Shown here in pieces: positions 25,308 through 30,442 of a stretch of DNA of 31,535 bases (position 1 is its first letter; every line of letters begins with the position of its first letter). A program made the position numbers and the translations under genes. Location: the IMG/VR virus record IMGVR_UViG_3300037584_002990, positions 1 through 31,535 of that record; one strand, 5' to 3'. The DNA is from a virus. The notes under the pieces were generated by a model, which saw only the letters and a program-made list of their open reading frames with translations, was not told the origin of the DNA and did no database searches.

Positions 25308-25448
25308 TTATTCTGTTATTAAGTCGTCGCTATTCAATTCTGAAACCATTTGTACTCCTCCCTGAGTAACAATCTCTTGACTACCAAAAGGAGCAGCTCC
25401 TGATTCCTGTTGACCTATCCAATTCCCTATAGCAATAAAACTTGGCAT
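25308..25448 (-). CDS. Small protein, 46 aa, fibre operon
   Basis: ATG at 25448 and TAA at 25308-25310. The product starts MPSFIAIGNWIGQQESGAAP and ends with VSELNSDDLITE. It fills a 164-nt gap between two fibre-region genes with 12-nt and 11-nt spacers, in phase with the tight packing elsewhere. It has no recognised domain; Gln/Gly-rich and mildly acidic. It may be a small virion protein. Confidence 0.55.
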   Translation of the reverse strand: MPSFIAIGNWIGQQESGAAPFGSQEIVTQGGVQMVSELNSDDLITE

Positions 25449-25460
25449 CTTAATATATTT

Positions 25461-25931
25461 TTACCAGAGCGCTAAAATATTATCAGCACTAGTTCCTGTA
25501 TTAAACACCTTTTTTACTTGAACAGGGAAAAATTGACCTGACGATATGTTTGAGAAAGTTACCTCATCTCCAGCAACCGTAGTTACTTTTATATTACCTG
25601 CAGTTCCAATAAACAAAACTGCTCCTTCTTCGCTTTCTCCATATATTTCATAATTCTTACCGCTAGCTGCAAATATATTTGCAGAAACTGTAAGCGTATT
25701 ATTATCCTCTACACCAATAACTACAGCTTGAGTGCCATCGGTTGTGTTGACAACTATCATATTAAGTTTTACTCCACTTGTTAAAAAAGTTGCTGCCGCA
25801 TCTATTAGTTGTGTTGTACTACCAGTTGTAGTAGTGCCTGATGGGCCAGCAATACCTATATTAGGTATGTCTGTGTTGTCGCTTTTATTGACTTGCCATG
25901 CTCTTCCGGCTTGTAATTTTTGATATGCCAT
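25461..25931 (-). CDS. Beta-rich virion protein, unknown family
   Basis: A 156-aa protein. It opens MAYQKLQAGRAWQVNKSDNT and continues as Thr/Val/Gly-rich strands (STTQLIDAAATFLTSGVKLN, VVIGVEDNNTLTVSANIFAA), ending VQVKKVFNTGTSADNILALW. There is no Cys, signal peptide or enzyme motif. Proteins of this appearance occur as decoration, head-fibre or baseplate-like virion components. It lies between the microgene train and the fibre genes (3-nt gap to the gene upstream). A structural role is inferred from composition and position. Confidence 0.65.
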   Translation of the reverse strand: MAYQKLQAGRAWQVNKSDNTDIPNIGIAGPSGTTTTGSTTQLIDAAATFLTSGVKLNMIVVNTTDGTQAVVIGVEDNNTLTVSANIFAASGKNYEIYGESEEGAVLFIGTAGNIKVTTVAGDEVTFSNISSGQFFPVQVKKVFNTGTSADNILALW

Positions 25932-25934
25932 TAT

Positions 25935-26090
25935 TTATTTATTATAAGGAAATATGCGATTAAGCGAATCACGTCTTTGATCGCACCCGCAGTCCTTGTT
26001 AAACTTATCTGCTACTATGTCTACTGCTTTTTTGATTCCAGTAAACTTAGTAAATTTTTCTATGTCGTCTCCTAGTCCTCTTGATTTCAT
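25935..26090 (-). CDS. Small Cys/Gly-containing protein, 51 aa
   Basis: ATG at 26090 overlaps the stop of the upstream gene (ATGA), which favours this start over in-frame ATGs at 26099 and 26105. The product begins MKSRGLGDDIEKFTKFTGIK and ends DCGCDQRRDSLNRIFPYNK. The pair of Cys in DCGCD and the FTGIKK motif look like a small conserved phage protein type I recall from marine phages, function unknown. Two Cys alone would need a partner to bind zinc. Confidence 0.65.
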   Translation of the reverse strand: MKSRGLGDDIEKFTKFTGIKKAVDIVADKFNKDCGCDQRRDSLNRIFPYNK

Positions 26091-26248
26091 TTTATACATA
26101 TACATTCTTCTTTTTCACAATTTTTCATCTTAAATGATATTGCAAAGATAATCTTATTCCAATTACATTTTATATTATGTGTCAACTTTCCCCACCATCT
26201 TGCTATTGCATGAGACGCTTTTATGAGCCAAGCTCCTAATTTTTTCAT
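26087..26248 (-). CDS. Small amphipathic protein with C-terminal Cys cluster, 53 aa
   Basis: ATG at 26248, TGA at 26087-26089. The sequence opens MKKLGAWLIKASHAIARWWG, has a short hydrophobic stretch NKIIFAISF (residues 31-39), and ends KNCEKEECICIK with three Cys in nine residues. It starts 6 nt after the stop of the preceding gene and overlaps the next by four bases. The Trp-rich amphipathic N-terminus suggests membrane or nucleic-acid contact. No family recognised. Confidence 0.55.
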   Translation of the reverse strand: MKKLGAWLIKASHAIARWWGKLTHNIKCNWNKIIFAISFKMKNCEKEECICIK

Positions 26249-26254
26249 ATCGTT

Positions 26255-26443
26255 TTATTTTTTACACCCAAAGTTGTTTGCATAATTTGCCATAGCCACA
26301 ACTCTTTTAGTGTATTTATTTTTACTTTTCATAACCGCAGAAGCGGCAGCGCAAGTAGACTTTCCAGGCATATTCTTTTTTACCCAGTTTGTAAACTTGC
26401 CCTGATTTTTCTCCTTAATCATCGGAAATGGTTTCTTTGCCAT
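26255..26443 (-). CDS. Small basic protein, 62 aa, conserved phage type
   Basis: MAKKPFPMIKEKNQGKFTNW starts a Lys-rich protein with a NMPGKSTCAAASAVMKSKNK core and ANYANNFGCKK end. The pattern of KFT, a Ser/Cys/Ala run, KNKY, then NYANNFG looks like a family of small phage and large-virus proteins that I cannot name. Two Cys are spaced widely. It begins in the stop codon of the previous gene (TAATG). Confidence 0.7.
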   Translation of the reverse strand: MAKKPFPMIKEKNQGKFTNWVKKNMPGKSTCAAASAVMKSKNKYTKRVVAMANYANNFGCKK

Positions 26444-26670
26444 TACTTTTTAATTAATGATGATAAGTGTGCGTGAACGCTTCCTTTTTCTCCGTGAGAC
26501 TCGTAAGCCATGGAATGATCGCCACCATATTTGTGACCGTACATTTTTTTAGACATAGCTTCGCTTTCATCTCTTCTTGCTTTATAAGACTGAGATTTTT
26601 TGCCGTGCTTTGCTCCTAATGAGTCATCCAACTTATCGTTGTAACCTTGTGAGTATTTTACTGTAGGCAT
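26443..26670 (-). CDS. Small charged His-rich protein, 75 aa
   Basis: MPTVKYSQGYNDKLDDSLGA begins a strongly charged protein with a KARRDESEAMSKKMYGHKYG centre and an ESHGEKGSVHAHLSSLIKK end. Histidines are frequent (GDHSM, ESHGE, VHAH), so metal binding is conceivable. It has its own TATCTTTG box about 31 nt upstream, splitting the microgene train in two. Unknown function. Confidence 0.65.
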   Translation of the reverse strand: MPTVKYSQGYNDKLDDSLGAKHGKKSQSYKARRDESEAMSKKMYGHKYGGDHSMAYESHGEKGSVHAHLSSLIKK

Positions 26671-26701
26671 GATTTATAAATTTTAATTAAACAATTTTAC
26701 A

Positions 26702-26709
26702 CAAAGATA
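26702..26709 (-). promoter_or_regulatory. TATCTTTG -7-type box inside the microgene train
   Basis: The minus strand reads TATCTTTG directly after the stop of the 96-aa gene and about 31 nt before the ATG at 26670, within the only sizeable gap (39 nt) of this gene train. Confidence 0.55.
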
Positions 26710-27000
26710 CTAATATTTTCCTTGTCTATTTTTTGGTGAAGATTTTGTAGAACCACCTGATCCAGACCATAATGTTCTGCATGCCCAATATCTTGCAGTA
26801 AGCTTTGATTTTGCTTGAGAACATTTATGTCTAGCTCTAAAACTTTTTCTTGCAGCAGCAGAATAATTATGACCATAACCAGTAGCTCCAAAGTGTATAA
26901 GTTTTTCCTGGCCATTAGCACACGCCTTTACCATTTTCTTTTTACCTGCTCTGTCTGATTTAGTCGGCTTGTTACAAGCCATTTTACTTTTATCTGCCAT
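26710..27000 (-). CDS. Small basic Cys-containing protein with conserved KSFRARHKC...YWAC motif
   Basis: A 96-aa protein, strongly basic. Residues 30-78 contain GQEKLIHFGATGYGHNYSAA, then ARKSFRARHKCSQAKSKLTA and RYWACRTLW. The motif (I/L)xFG, then RKSFRARHxC, then K(L/T)xARYWxC is one I recall from virion or core-associated proteins of marine phages. The Cys/His residues (C9, C27, H57-x-C59, C73) could bind zinc. Its ATG lies in the stop of the gene before it (TAATG). The basic character plus possible zinc site suggests DNA or RNA contact, perhaps packaged in the head; this is inference. Confidence 0.72.
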   Translation of the reverse strand: MADKSKMACNKPTKSDRAGKKKMVKACANGQEKLIHFGATGYGHNYSAAARKSFRARHKCSQAKSKLTARYWACRTLWSGSGGSTKSSPKNRQGKY

Positions 27001-27242
27001 TATGCGTTTCTTACTTTTGCTGCTTTTGTATTTGATACTACTGTCTTTCCTTTAGCTCCTTCTCTTTTTTTCTTACGAGCTGTTTGAGCTAATTGTCTTT
27101 TAGAAAGTCTTAATGCTTTTTTTCTCGGAAGACATCGGTCTGGATTTTTTTTATCTTTACTAGTCCCGCACTTGCCTTTGATTTTACCATCCGTACCTAT
27201 GCGAACCCAGTCTTGTTTTACCCAGTTTTTTAGAGCTCCCAT
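27000..27242 (-). CDS. Small Lys/Arg-rich protein, conserved phage family
   Basis: An 80-aa protein with about a third Lys/Arg. The first half has NWVKQDWVRIGTDGKIKGKC followed by GTSKDKKNPDRCLPRKKALR; the second half has LAQTARKKKREGAKGKTVVS with an NTKAAKV end. The WVRIGTDGKIKGKCG, NPDRCLPRKKA and KGK-x-V-x-NTKxAKV blocks form a family I recall from marine phages and some large algal viruses; the function is unknown. Two Cys (C25 and C37) are conserved in position. It shares one base with each neighbour (TAATG at both ends). Confidence 0.75.
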   Translation of the reverse strand: MGALKNWVKQDWVRIGTDGKIKGKCGTSKDKKNPDRCLPRKKALRLSKRQLAQTARKKKREGAKGKTVVSNTKAAKVRNA

Positions 27243-27361
27243 TACTTTTTCATTTTAGACATTGACTTTAACATTCTGTCAATCTTTGCAGCTTGACCTT
27301 TGTGCATAGCCGATGCTTTTTTTAGCTCTCTGGATATTTGTTGTAGTTTTTTCTTTTCCAT
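27242..27361 (-). CDS. 39-aa helical microprotein
   Basis: ATG at 27361, TAA at 27242-27244. The sequence starts MEKKKLQQISRELKKASAMH and continues as one charged amphipathic helix (AAKIDRMLKSMSKMKK). Both ends overlap neighbours by one base (TGATG before, TAATG after). These junctions, not length, make it credible. Function unknown. Confidence 0.65.
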   Translation of the reverse strand: MEKKKLQQISRELKKASAMHKGQAAKIDRMLKSMSKMKK

Positions 27362-27495
27362 CACTTTTTCATTTTAGCACCAGCTATCTTATCTGCATAA
27401 GTTATACCTGGATTGTTATCCATGCCAGCTTTTACGCTTAGCATACCAAAATTTGTTCTTTTACCCTTACGGGCTTTTTTATTCATTTTACTCAT
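27361..27495 (-). CDS. 44-aa basic microprotein
   Basis: ATG at 27495, TGA at 27361-27363. The product reads MSKMNKKARKGKRTNFGMLS and then VKAGMDNNPGITYADKIAGA before a KMKK end. The NFGMLSVKAGxDNNP and ADKIAGA stretch looks conserved in related phages. It overlaps the upstream gene by four bases (ATGA) and the downstream one by one. Basic, Gly-rich, no known role. Confidence 0.65.
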   Translation of the reverse strand: MSKMNKKARKGKRTNFGMLSVKAGMDNNPGITYADKIAGAKMKK

Positions 27496-27647
27496 TTCTT
27501 ACTTTTTTTTGCGTAGTTAGGATCTTTACAATATTTACTCGCTGCCATATTTGCATAAGCAGACGGATAAGTATCAAAAGTTCTTTTAGCCCAAGCAATA
27601 CCTGCTGGACATATTTTGTTTTTTCTTCCTGTTTTTTTCTTTGCCAT
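27492..27647 (-). CDS. 51-aa basic microprotein with two Cys
   Basis: ATG at 27647, TGA at 27492-27494. The sequence opens MAKKKTGRKNKICPAGIAWA, continues KRTFDTYPSAYANMAASKYC and ends DPNYAKKSKK. The ICPAGIAWAKRTF, AYANMAAxKYCKDP pattern appears conserved in small phage proteins, function unknown. Two Cys, 13 and 40, might pair or hold a metal. One-base overlap upstream and four-base overlap downstream. Confidence 0.68.
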   Translation of the reverse strand: MAKKKTGRKNKICPAGIAWAKRTFDTYPSAYANMAASKYCKDPNYAKKSKK

Positions 27648-27958
27648 TACTTCTTATGTTTATCTATAATAGTTTGTATGCTGTCTAATGAAACATTTAT
27701 CTTCATTGTTAATCCAGCTTCAAATCTTGCTATCGGTTTGTTCTCTAAATATACTACGATTGTGGGAACGCTTTTGATAGACCTTTTGAGATTATCACTT
27801 TGTTCTTCTACATACGCATATTGAACTTTAGTATTTTTTAATCTTTCAAGTCTGTTGTAAGCATTGCTTTCATTCCATTTGTAATTGAAATGAACTGTAG
27901 TAATCTCTTGACCGTAACTAAAAACACTGAACAGTAATGCTAAAATTAATAATCTCAT
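27647..27958 (-). CDS. Secreted thioredoxin-fold protein lacking the CXXC motif
   Basis: A 103-aa protein. Residues 1-17 (MRLLILALLFSVFSYGQ) form a signal peptide with cleavage likely before EITT, typical of Bacteroidota. The mature part, TVHFNYKWNESNAYNRLERL (21-40), has the position of the thioredoxin active-site loop but no Cys. A KVQYAYVEEQSDNL strand-helix and KSVPTIVVYLENKPIARFEA (62-81) with the expected cis-Pro P65 then complete the thioredoxin pattern. So it should be periplasmic, with a thioredoxin fold but no redox centre: a binding or chaperone role rather than disulfide exchange. It overlaps both neighbours by one base. The fold is assigned by eye; a Cys-free cargo-binding protein is the best reading. 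Confidence 0.65.
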   Translation of the reverse strand: MRLLILALLFSVFSYGQEITTVHFNYKWNESNAYNRLERLKNTKVQYAYVEEQSDNLKRSIKSVPTIVVYLENKPIARFEAGLTMKINVSLDSIQTIIDKHKK

Positions 27959-28251
27959 TAGTCCTTGGTTATAATTTCAAATAATTTCTGGTCAATATCT
28001 TCTAGCTTCTCACCATTCTCCTGCACCTTCTCTTGTGTATTGATTATGGTTTCTCTAATAAGCTGATCTTTCAGGTCATACTCAGTTCGAGACACTTCTG
28101 GTTCAGGTAGTTTTTTAGCCAGCTCGATATCTTCTTGAAGCGAGTACCACATACCCACAACTGTAACCACAACTGCACCTAAAGTAATTAGGTTCTCAAC
28201 ACTAATGTTGAATTTTTTCTTTTTTAATTTTTCAATATCTAGCTCGCTCAT
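27958..28251 (-). CDS. Small membrane protein with C-terminal coiled coil
   Basis: A 97-aa protein. N-terminal basic stretch KLKKKKF, one membrane segment about residues 18-37 (VENLITLGAVVVTVVGMWYS), then charged helices (residues 40-95, with RTEYDLKDQLIRETIINTQE and LEDIDQKLFEII). This N-in, single-TM, periplasmic coiled-coil layout is like an inner-membrane spanin or a virion-injection helper. No lipobox partner lies adjacent; a small lipoprotein is encoded at 29502-29711 and might be the outer partner, but this is speculative. It overlaps the thioredoxin-like gene by one base (TAATG). Confidence 0.6.
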   Translation of the reverse strand: MSELDIEKLKKKKFNISVENLITLGAVVVTVVGMWYSLQEDIELAKKLPEPEVSRTEYDLKDQLIRETIINTQEKVQENGEKLEDIDQKLFEIITKD

Positions 28252-28253
28252 TT

Positions 28254-28400
28254 TTAGTAACCCATTTTTTTCTCCATCCCATAACCAGGGTTGTAGCTGA
28301 TTTTACCTTTTTTCATTTTGGCAAACGAGTCTGCTTGAGCTTTTCCTACTGCGTTGTATGGAAACACTCTTTTTATGTTTTTACTTTTTACTGTTGGCAT
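28254..28400 (-). CDS. 48-aa basic microprotein
   Basis: ATG at 28400, TAA at 28254-28256. It reads MPTVKSKNIKRVFPYNAVGK, then AQADSFAKMKKGKISYNPGY and GMEKKMGY. Basic with no Cys and no known domain. The start lies 20 nt inside the gene before, and its stop is 2 nt before the next start. Confidence 0.6.
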   Translation of the reverse strand: MPTVKSKNIKRVFPYNAVGKAQADSFAKMKKGKISYNPGYGMEKKMGY

Positions 28401-28500
28401 AATTACTTTTTTTATATATTAACATATTAGGGAAATCTTTAGTGCTTCCCTTTGGGCACTTGTAATTGTATTTGTTTTTATCTAATGAGCTTTTATACAT
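28381..28500 (-). CDS. 39-aa basic microprotein
   Basis: ATG at 28500 sits in the stop of the 68-aa gene (TAATG); TAA at 28381-28383. It reads MYKSSLDKNKYNYKCPKGST, then KDFPNMLIYKKSNYANSKK. It overlaps the following gene by 20 nt. Its short length makes it uncertain, but the stop-start overlap matches the pattern of the whole train. Confidence 0.5.
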   Translation of the reverse strand: MYKSSLDKNKYNYKCPKGSTKDFPNMLIYKKSNYANSKK

Positions 28501-28706
28501 TACGCTCCTCTTTTTTTCTTCTTTGGCTTTACTATGACACTGTCAGACATTGTTCTTTTGTGTGGAGGAACCATAGTTCCTGTATCTTTTCTGTATGGAA
28601 ATCCATCAGCGTTTACTCCATAGATACTGTCTAGCTTTTTGATCATTGCGTTACGAGCTGGTATGCTATCCATGGCTTTTTTTAAATGTCCTTTTTTGTG
28701 TGGCAT
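28500..28706 (-). CDS. Small basic protein, 68 aa, first of the microgene train
   Basis: MPHKKGHLKKAMDSIPARNA is followed by KKLDSIYGVNADGFPYRKDT, then TMVPPHKRTMSDSVIVKPKK and a KKRGA end. It is strongly basic and His/Lys-rich at the start with no recognised domain. A TATCTTTG box 16 nt upstream suggests it opens the transcript of the microgene train. It is divergent to the plus-strand regulator-like gene. Confidence 0.65.
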   Translation of the reverse strand: MPHKKGHLKKAMDSIPARNAMIKKLDSIYGVNADGFPYRKDTGTMVPPHKRTMSDSVIVKPKKKKRGA

Positions 28707-28722
28707 AATATTATTATTTTTA

Positions 28723-28730
28723 CAAAGATA
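28723..28730 (-). promoter_or_regulatory. TATCTTTG -7-type box at the head of the microgene train
   Basis: The minus strand reads TATCTTTG 16 nt before the ATG at 28706, in the 38-nt gap between divergent genes. No matching plus-strand element is obvious for the gene at 28745. Confidence 0.6.
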
Positions 28731-28744
28731 CTAAATCTAATAAA

Positions 28745-29188
28745 ATGAAATTAAGAGTAAACGACTGCCTAAAATACTGGCGAGTGATAAGATATTTTGT
28801 AAAGCGTAAACATGGATTGACTACATGTGATCTTGAAATGCTTTTGTTTTTATACAGCGAAGATATATTTTCTAAAAAAAAATTTGTAAGCTATGCAAGT
28901 TTACTTAGGTGGGATAGAAGAAGATTCCAAAGACTTGTTGACGAAGGGTGGATAGAGCTGTTTAGAGAGAGAAACAAACAAATAAAAAGTCTTTACTCAA
29001 TATCTTTCAAAACAAAAAGACTTTGTGATTCTATTTATAAAAAATTATCTGGAGAAGAAATACCTACTTCACTTGGCTCAAACCCGATGTTTGCTAAAAA
29101 CGTTAGCTATACAGACAAGGTTTACAAAAATATGATAATAGAGATGAATGATTTTATAAAACAACAACGACGTCTTTCTCCTGAATAA
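28745..29188 (+). CDS. Winged-helix (MarR-like) DNA-binding protein, probable phage regulator
   Basis: A 147-aa protein and the only plus-strand gene. Residues 10-70 (KYWRVIRYFVKRKHGLTTCD, then LEMLLFLYSEDIFSKKKFVS, then SLLRWDRRRFQRLVDEGWIE) read as helix-turn-helix plus wing, like MarR-type proteins. Residues 72-100 form a wing and linker (FRERNKQIKSLYSISFKTKR). The C-terminal helices include YTDKVYKNMIIEMNDFIKQQ. It is divergent from the microgene train and convergent with groES, overlapping that gene's 3' end by 35 nt. A regulator is the natural reading, since it sits between two divergent or convergent operons; its target is unknown. Confidence 0.7.
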   Translation: MKLRVNDCLKYWRVIRYFVKRKHGLTTCDLEMLLFLYSEDIFSKKKFVSYASLLRWDRRRFQRLVDEGWIELFRERNKQIKSLYSISFKTKRLCDSIYKKLSGEEIPTSLGSNPMFAKNVSYTDKVYKNMIIEMNDFIKQQRRLSPE

Positions 29189-29411
29189 TAGTAAAAGGCT
29201 CGTCATTAATTATCATTGAGTAACCAGAACGTTTATCATAAAAGATAAAGTCTCCCTCATCTAAATCAGATACCTCTGTACCTGATTTTATTATCACTCC
29301 TTTTTTGTATCTTAGTTGGTTGGCATCTTCTGAACTTAGAAGAAGACCTGAAGAAGTTTTTATTTCCTCTTCGATAGTTTTAATTATTATGTTCTTCCCT
29401 ATTGGTTTCAT
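29154..29411 (-). CDS. groES: GroES-like cochaperonin
   Basis: An 85-aa protein, a little shorter than the usual 95-97 aa. It starts MKPIGKNIIIKTIEEEIKTS (as in KP-x-x-x-x-I-x-I-K of GroES), has the mobile-loop region KTSSGLLLSSED (18-29) with LLL in place of the IVL that contacts GroEL, then GVIIKSG, LDEGDFIFYDKRSG (50-63, the VGD-x-V-x-F motif), and ends EPFTIIQEKDVVVVL. A roof loop like that of E. coli GroES is shortened or absent. The start overlaps the stop of the 38-aa gene by four bases, and the gene closes the operon that begins with groEL. The 3' end overlaps the plus-strand regulator-like gene by 35 nt. The call is secure. Confidence 0.85.
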   Translation of the reverse strand: MKPIGKNIIIKTIEEEIKTSSGLLLSSEDANQLRYKKGVIIKSGTEVSDLDEGDFIFYDKRSGYSMIINDEPFTIIQEKDVVVVL

Positions 29412-29524
29412 TTAAATAACTTTTTAAAATACTTTTCAAGTGTAAGTGTTTTTTTTCTTTTGTGTCCTTTTGCTTGACGATAAGCATTTACAAAATATCT
29501 TTTAATTAATTTTTCTATCCTCAT
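29408..29524 (-). CDS. 38-aa basic microprotein in the chaperonin operon
   Basis: ATG at 29524, TGA at 29408-29410. It reads MRIEKLIKRYFVNAYRQAKG, then HKRKKTLTLEKYFKKLFK. It is extremely basic and helical, without Cys. The start is 23 nt inside the preceding lipoprotein gene and the stop overlaps the groES start as ATGA, which supports it being translated. Function unknown. Confidence 0.6.
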   Translation of the reverse strand: MRIEKLIKRYFVNAYRQAKGHKRKKTLTLEKYFKKLFK

Positions 29525-29711
29525 AATACGAGCAATATATTTCTGTAATGTATGTAACCTCACAGATTCCATCAACGCAAACTATATCTTCTTTTTGATA
29601 TTGGTCTACTTTGTATGTTATACATCTATCGTCTTCTTTCTCACATGCAGCTGCTGTAAAAAAAAGCAGTATTAAAAAAAACAATATAACGTATTCAAAT
29701 ATTTTTTTCAT
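29502..29711 (-). CDS. Small lipoprotein with Cys-rich mature part
   Basis: A 69-aa protein. Residues 2-22 form a hydrophobic signal (KKIFEYVILFFLILLFFTAA) followed by a lipobox Cys at C23. The mature 46 aa is acidic with four more Cys (C30, C45, C50, C60), so two disulfides are possible. Its ATG overlaps the stop of the 244-aa gene by four bases. Possible roles: outer-membrane lipoprotein that blocks superinfection, or an outer-membrane spanin. It has no known family; the lipobox and signal are clear, the role is guesswork. Confidence 0.7.
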   Translation of the reverse strand: MKKIFEYVILFFLILLFFTAAACEKEDDRCITYKVDQYQKEDIVCVDGICEVTYITEIYCSYYEDRKIN

Positions 29712-30442
29712 TTTTTATTATAATATTTTTTAAGTTTATCCATATATGAACCTGTAAATTTATCTATTATCCAAACCCAACCTCCATAAGAGGAATTTTG
29801 TACTGCATTTAGTTTGGGTAATTTTTTTTCTGCACAATATGCTACAGCTAACACATCACCTTTTTTACACATATACTTTAGAGGTTTGTTTAAATCGTAA
29901 GAAAAGTTTATGTTGATGTTTGTTAAAGTTTCCTCTATTAAAGGTAGTACACCTGGCATAATAGTAAGAGGTAAACCTGGGTTATGATACATTGGCTGCA
30001 TGAAAATTAATTTAATTAAACCTGATCCTTTAGAACTTCTTATGTTTGTTGAAATTGACAACTGTATATTCCCTGTCTTTCCACCATTAAAGCCCATCAT
30101 TTGAGTTACTAAATTATGCTTTGTGACTTTTATCAAGTGTTCATTAGATGAATCAAACTTCCAATCATCCCCACCTTTAGATTCAAAGTACCAATCACAT
30201 GGAGAGGTAATAACATAACTATATTTAAAAACATCCACAAAAGAGGGGCAGTATTTAAGATTACTTACGTGTTCGTTTTTTCCTTTATACATTTGCGTTC
30301 TGACTTTCCTCCACCATGCAGGTTGATTTTCTAACGTAGGAGTAATTATATCTTTAATAAAATTATCAATTTGGTCAGGTATAATAGTTGGTGGTACTAC
30401 TAGTTCTATGCTTTTTTCTTTTTGTTTTTTAAAAAGTTTCAT
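29708..30442 (-). CDS. Unknown protein, marine-phage type, in the chaperonin operon
   Basis: A 244-aa protein. It has a basic N-terminus (MKLFKKQKEKSIELVVPPTI), then ENQPAWWRKVRTQMYKGKN, LKYCPSFVDVFKYSYVITSP and CDWYFESKGGDDWKFDS (residues 80-98), and a beta-rich second half (GNIQLSISTNIRSSKGSGLI, MQPMYHNPGLPLTIMPGV). The pattern CPS, an aromatic-rich strand, then a C/W-D-W pair resembles a family of unnamed proteins of marine phages, with no established function. It starts in the stop of groEL (ATGA overlap) and is followed by the lipoprotein (ATGA overlap), so it is translated with the chaperonin. It may be a folding client or adaptor; nothing in the sequence shows this. Confidence 0.55.
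   Translation of the reverse strand: MKLFKKQKEKSIELVVPPTIIPDQIDNFIKDIITPTLENQPAWWRKVRTQMYKGKNEHVSNLKYCPSFVDVFKYSYVITSPCDWYFESKGGDDWKFDSSNEHLIKVTKHNLVTQMMGFNGGKTGNIQLSISTNIRSSKGSGLIKLIFMQPMYHNPGLPLTIMPGVLPLIEETLTNININFSYDLNKPLKYMCKKGDVLAVAYCAEKKLPKLNAVQNSSYGGWVWIIDKFTGSYMDKLKKYYNKK

Noticed and set aside
26140-26160. TATCTTTG inside the 53-aa gene
   Set aside because: Could be a promoter for the next gene, but it is fully explained by Ile-Ile-Phe-Ala codons and lies more than 50 nt upstream of the start at 26090; not listed as a promoter.
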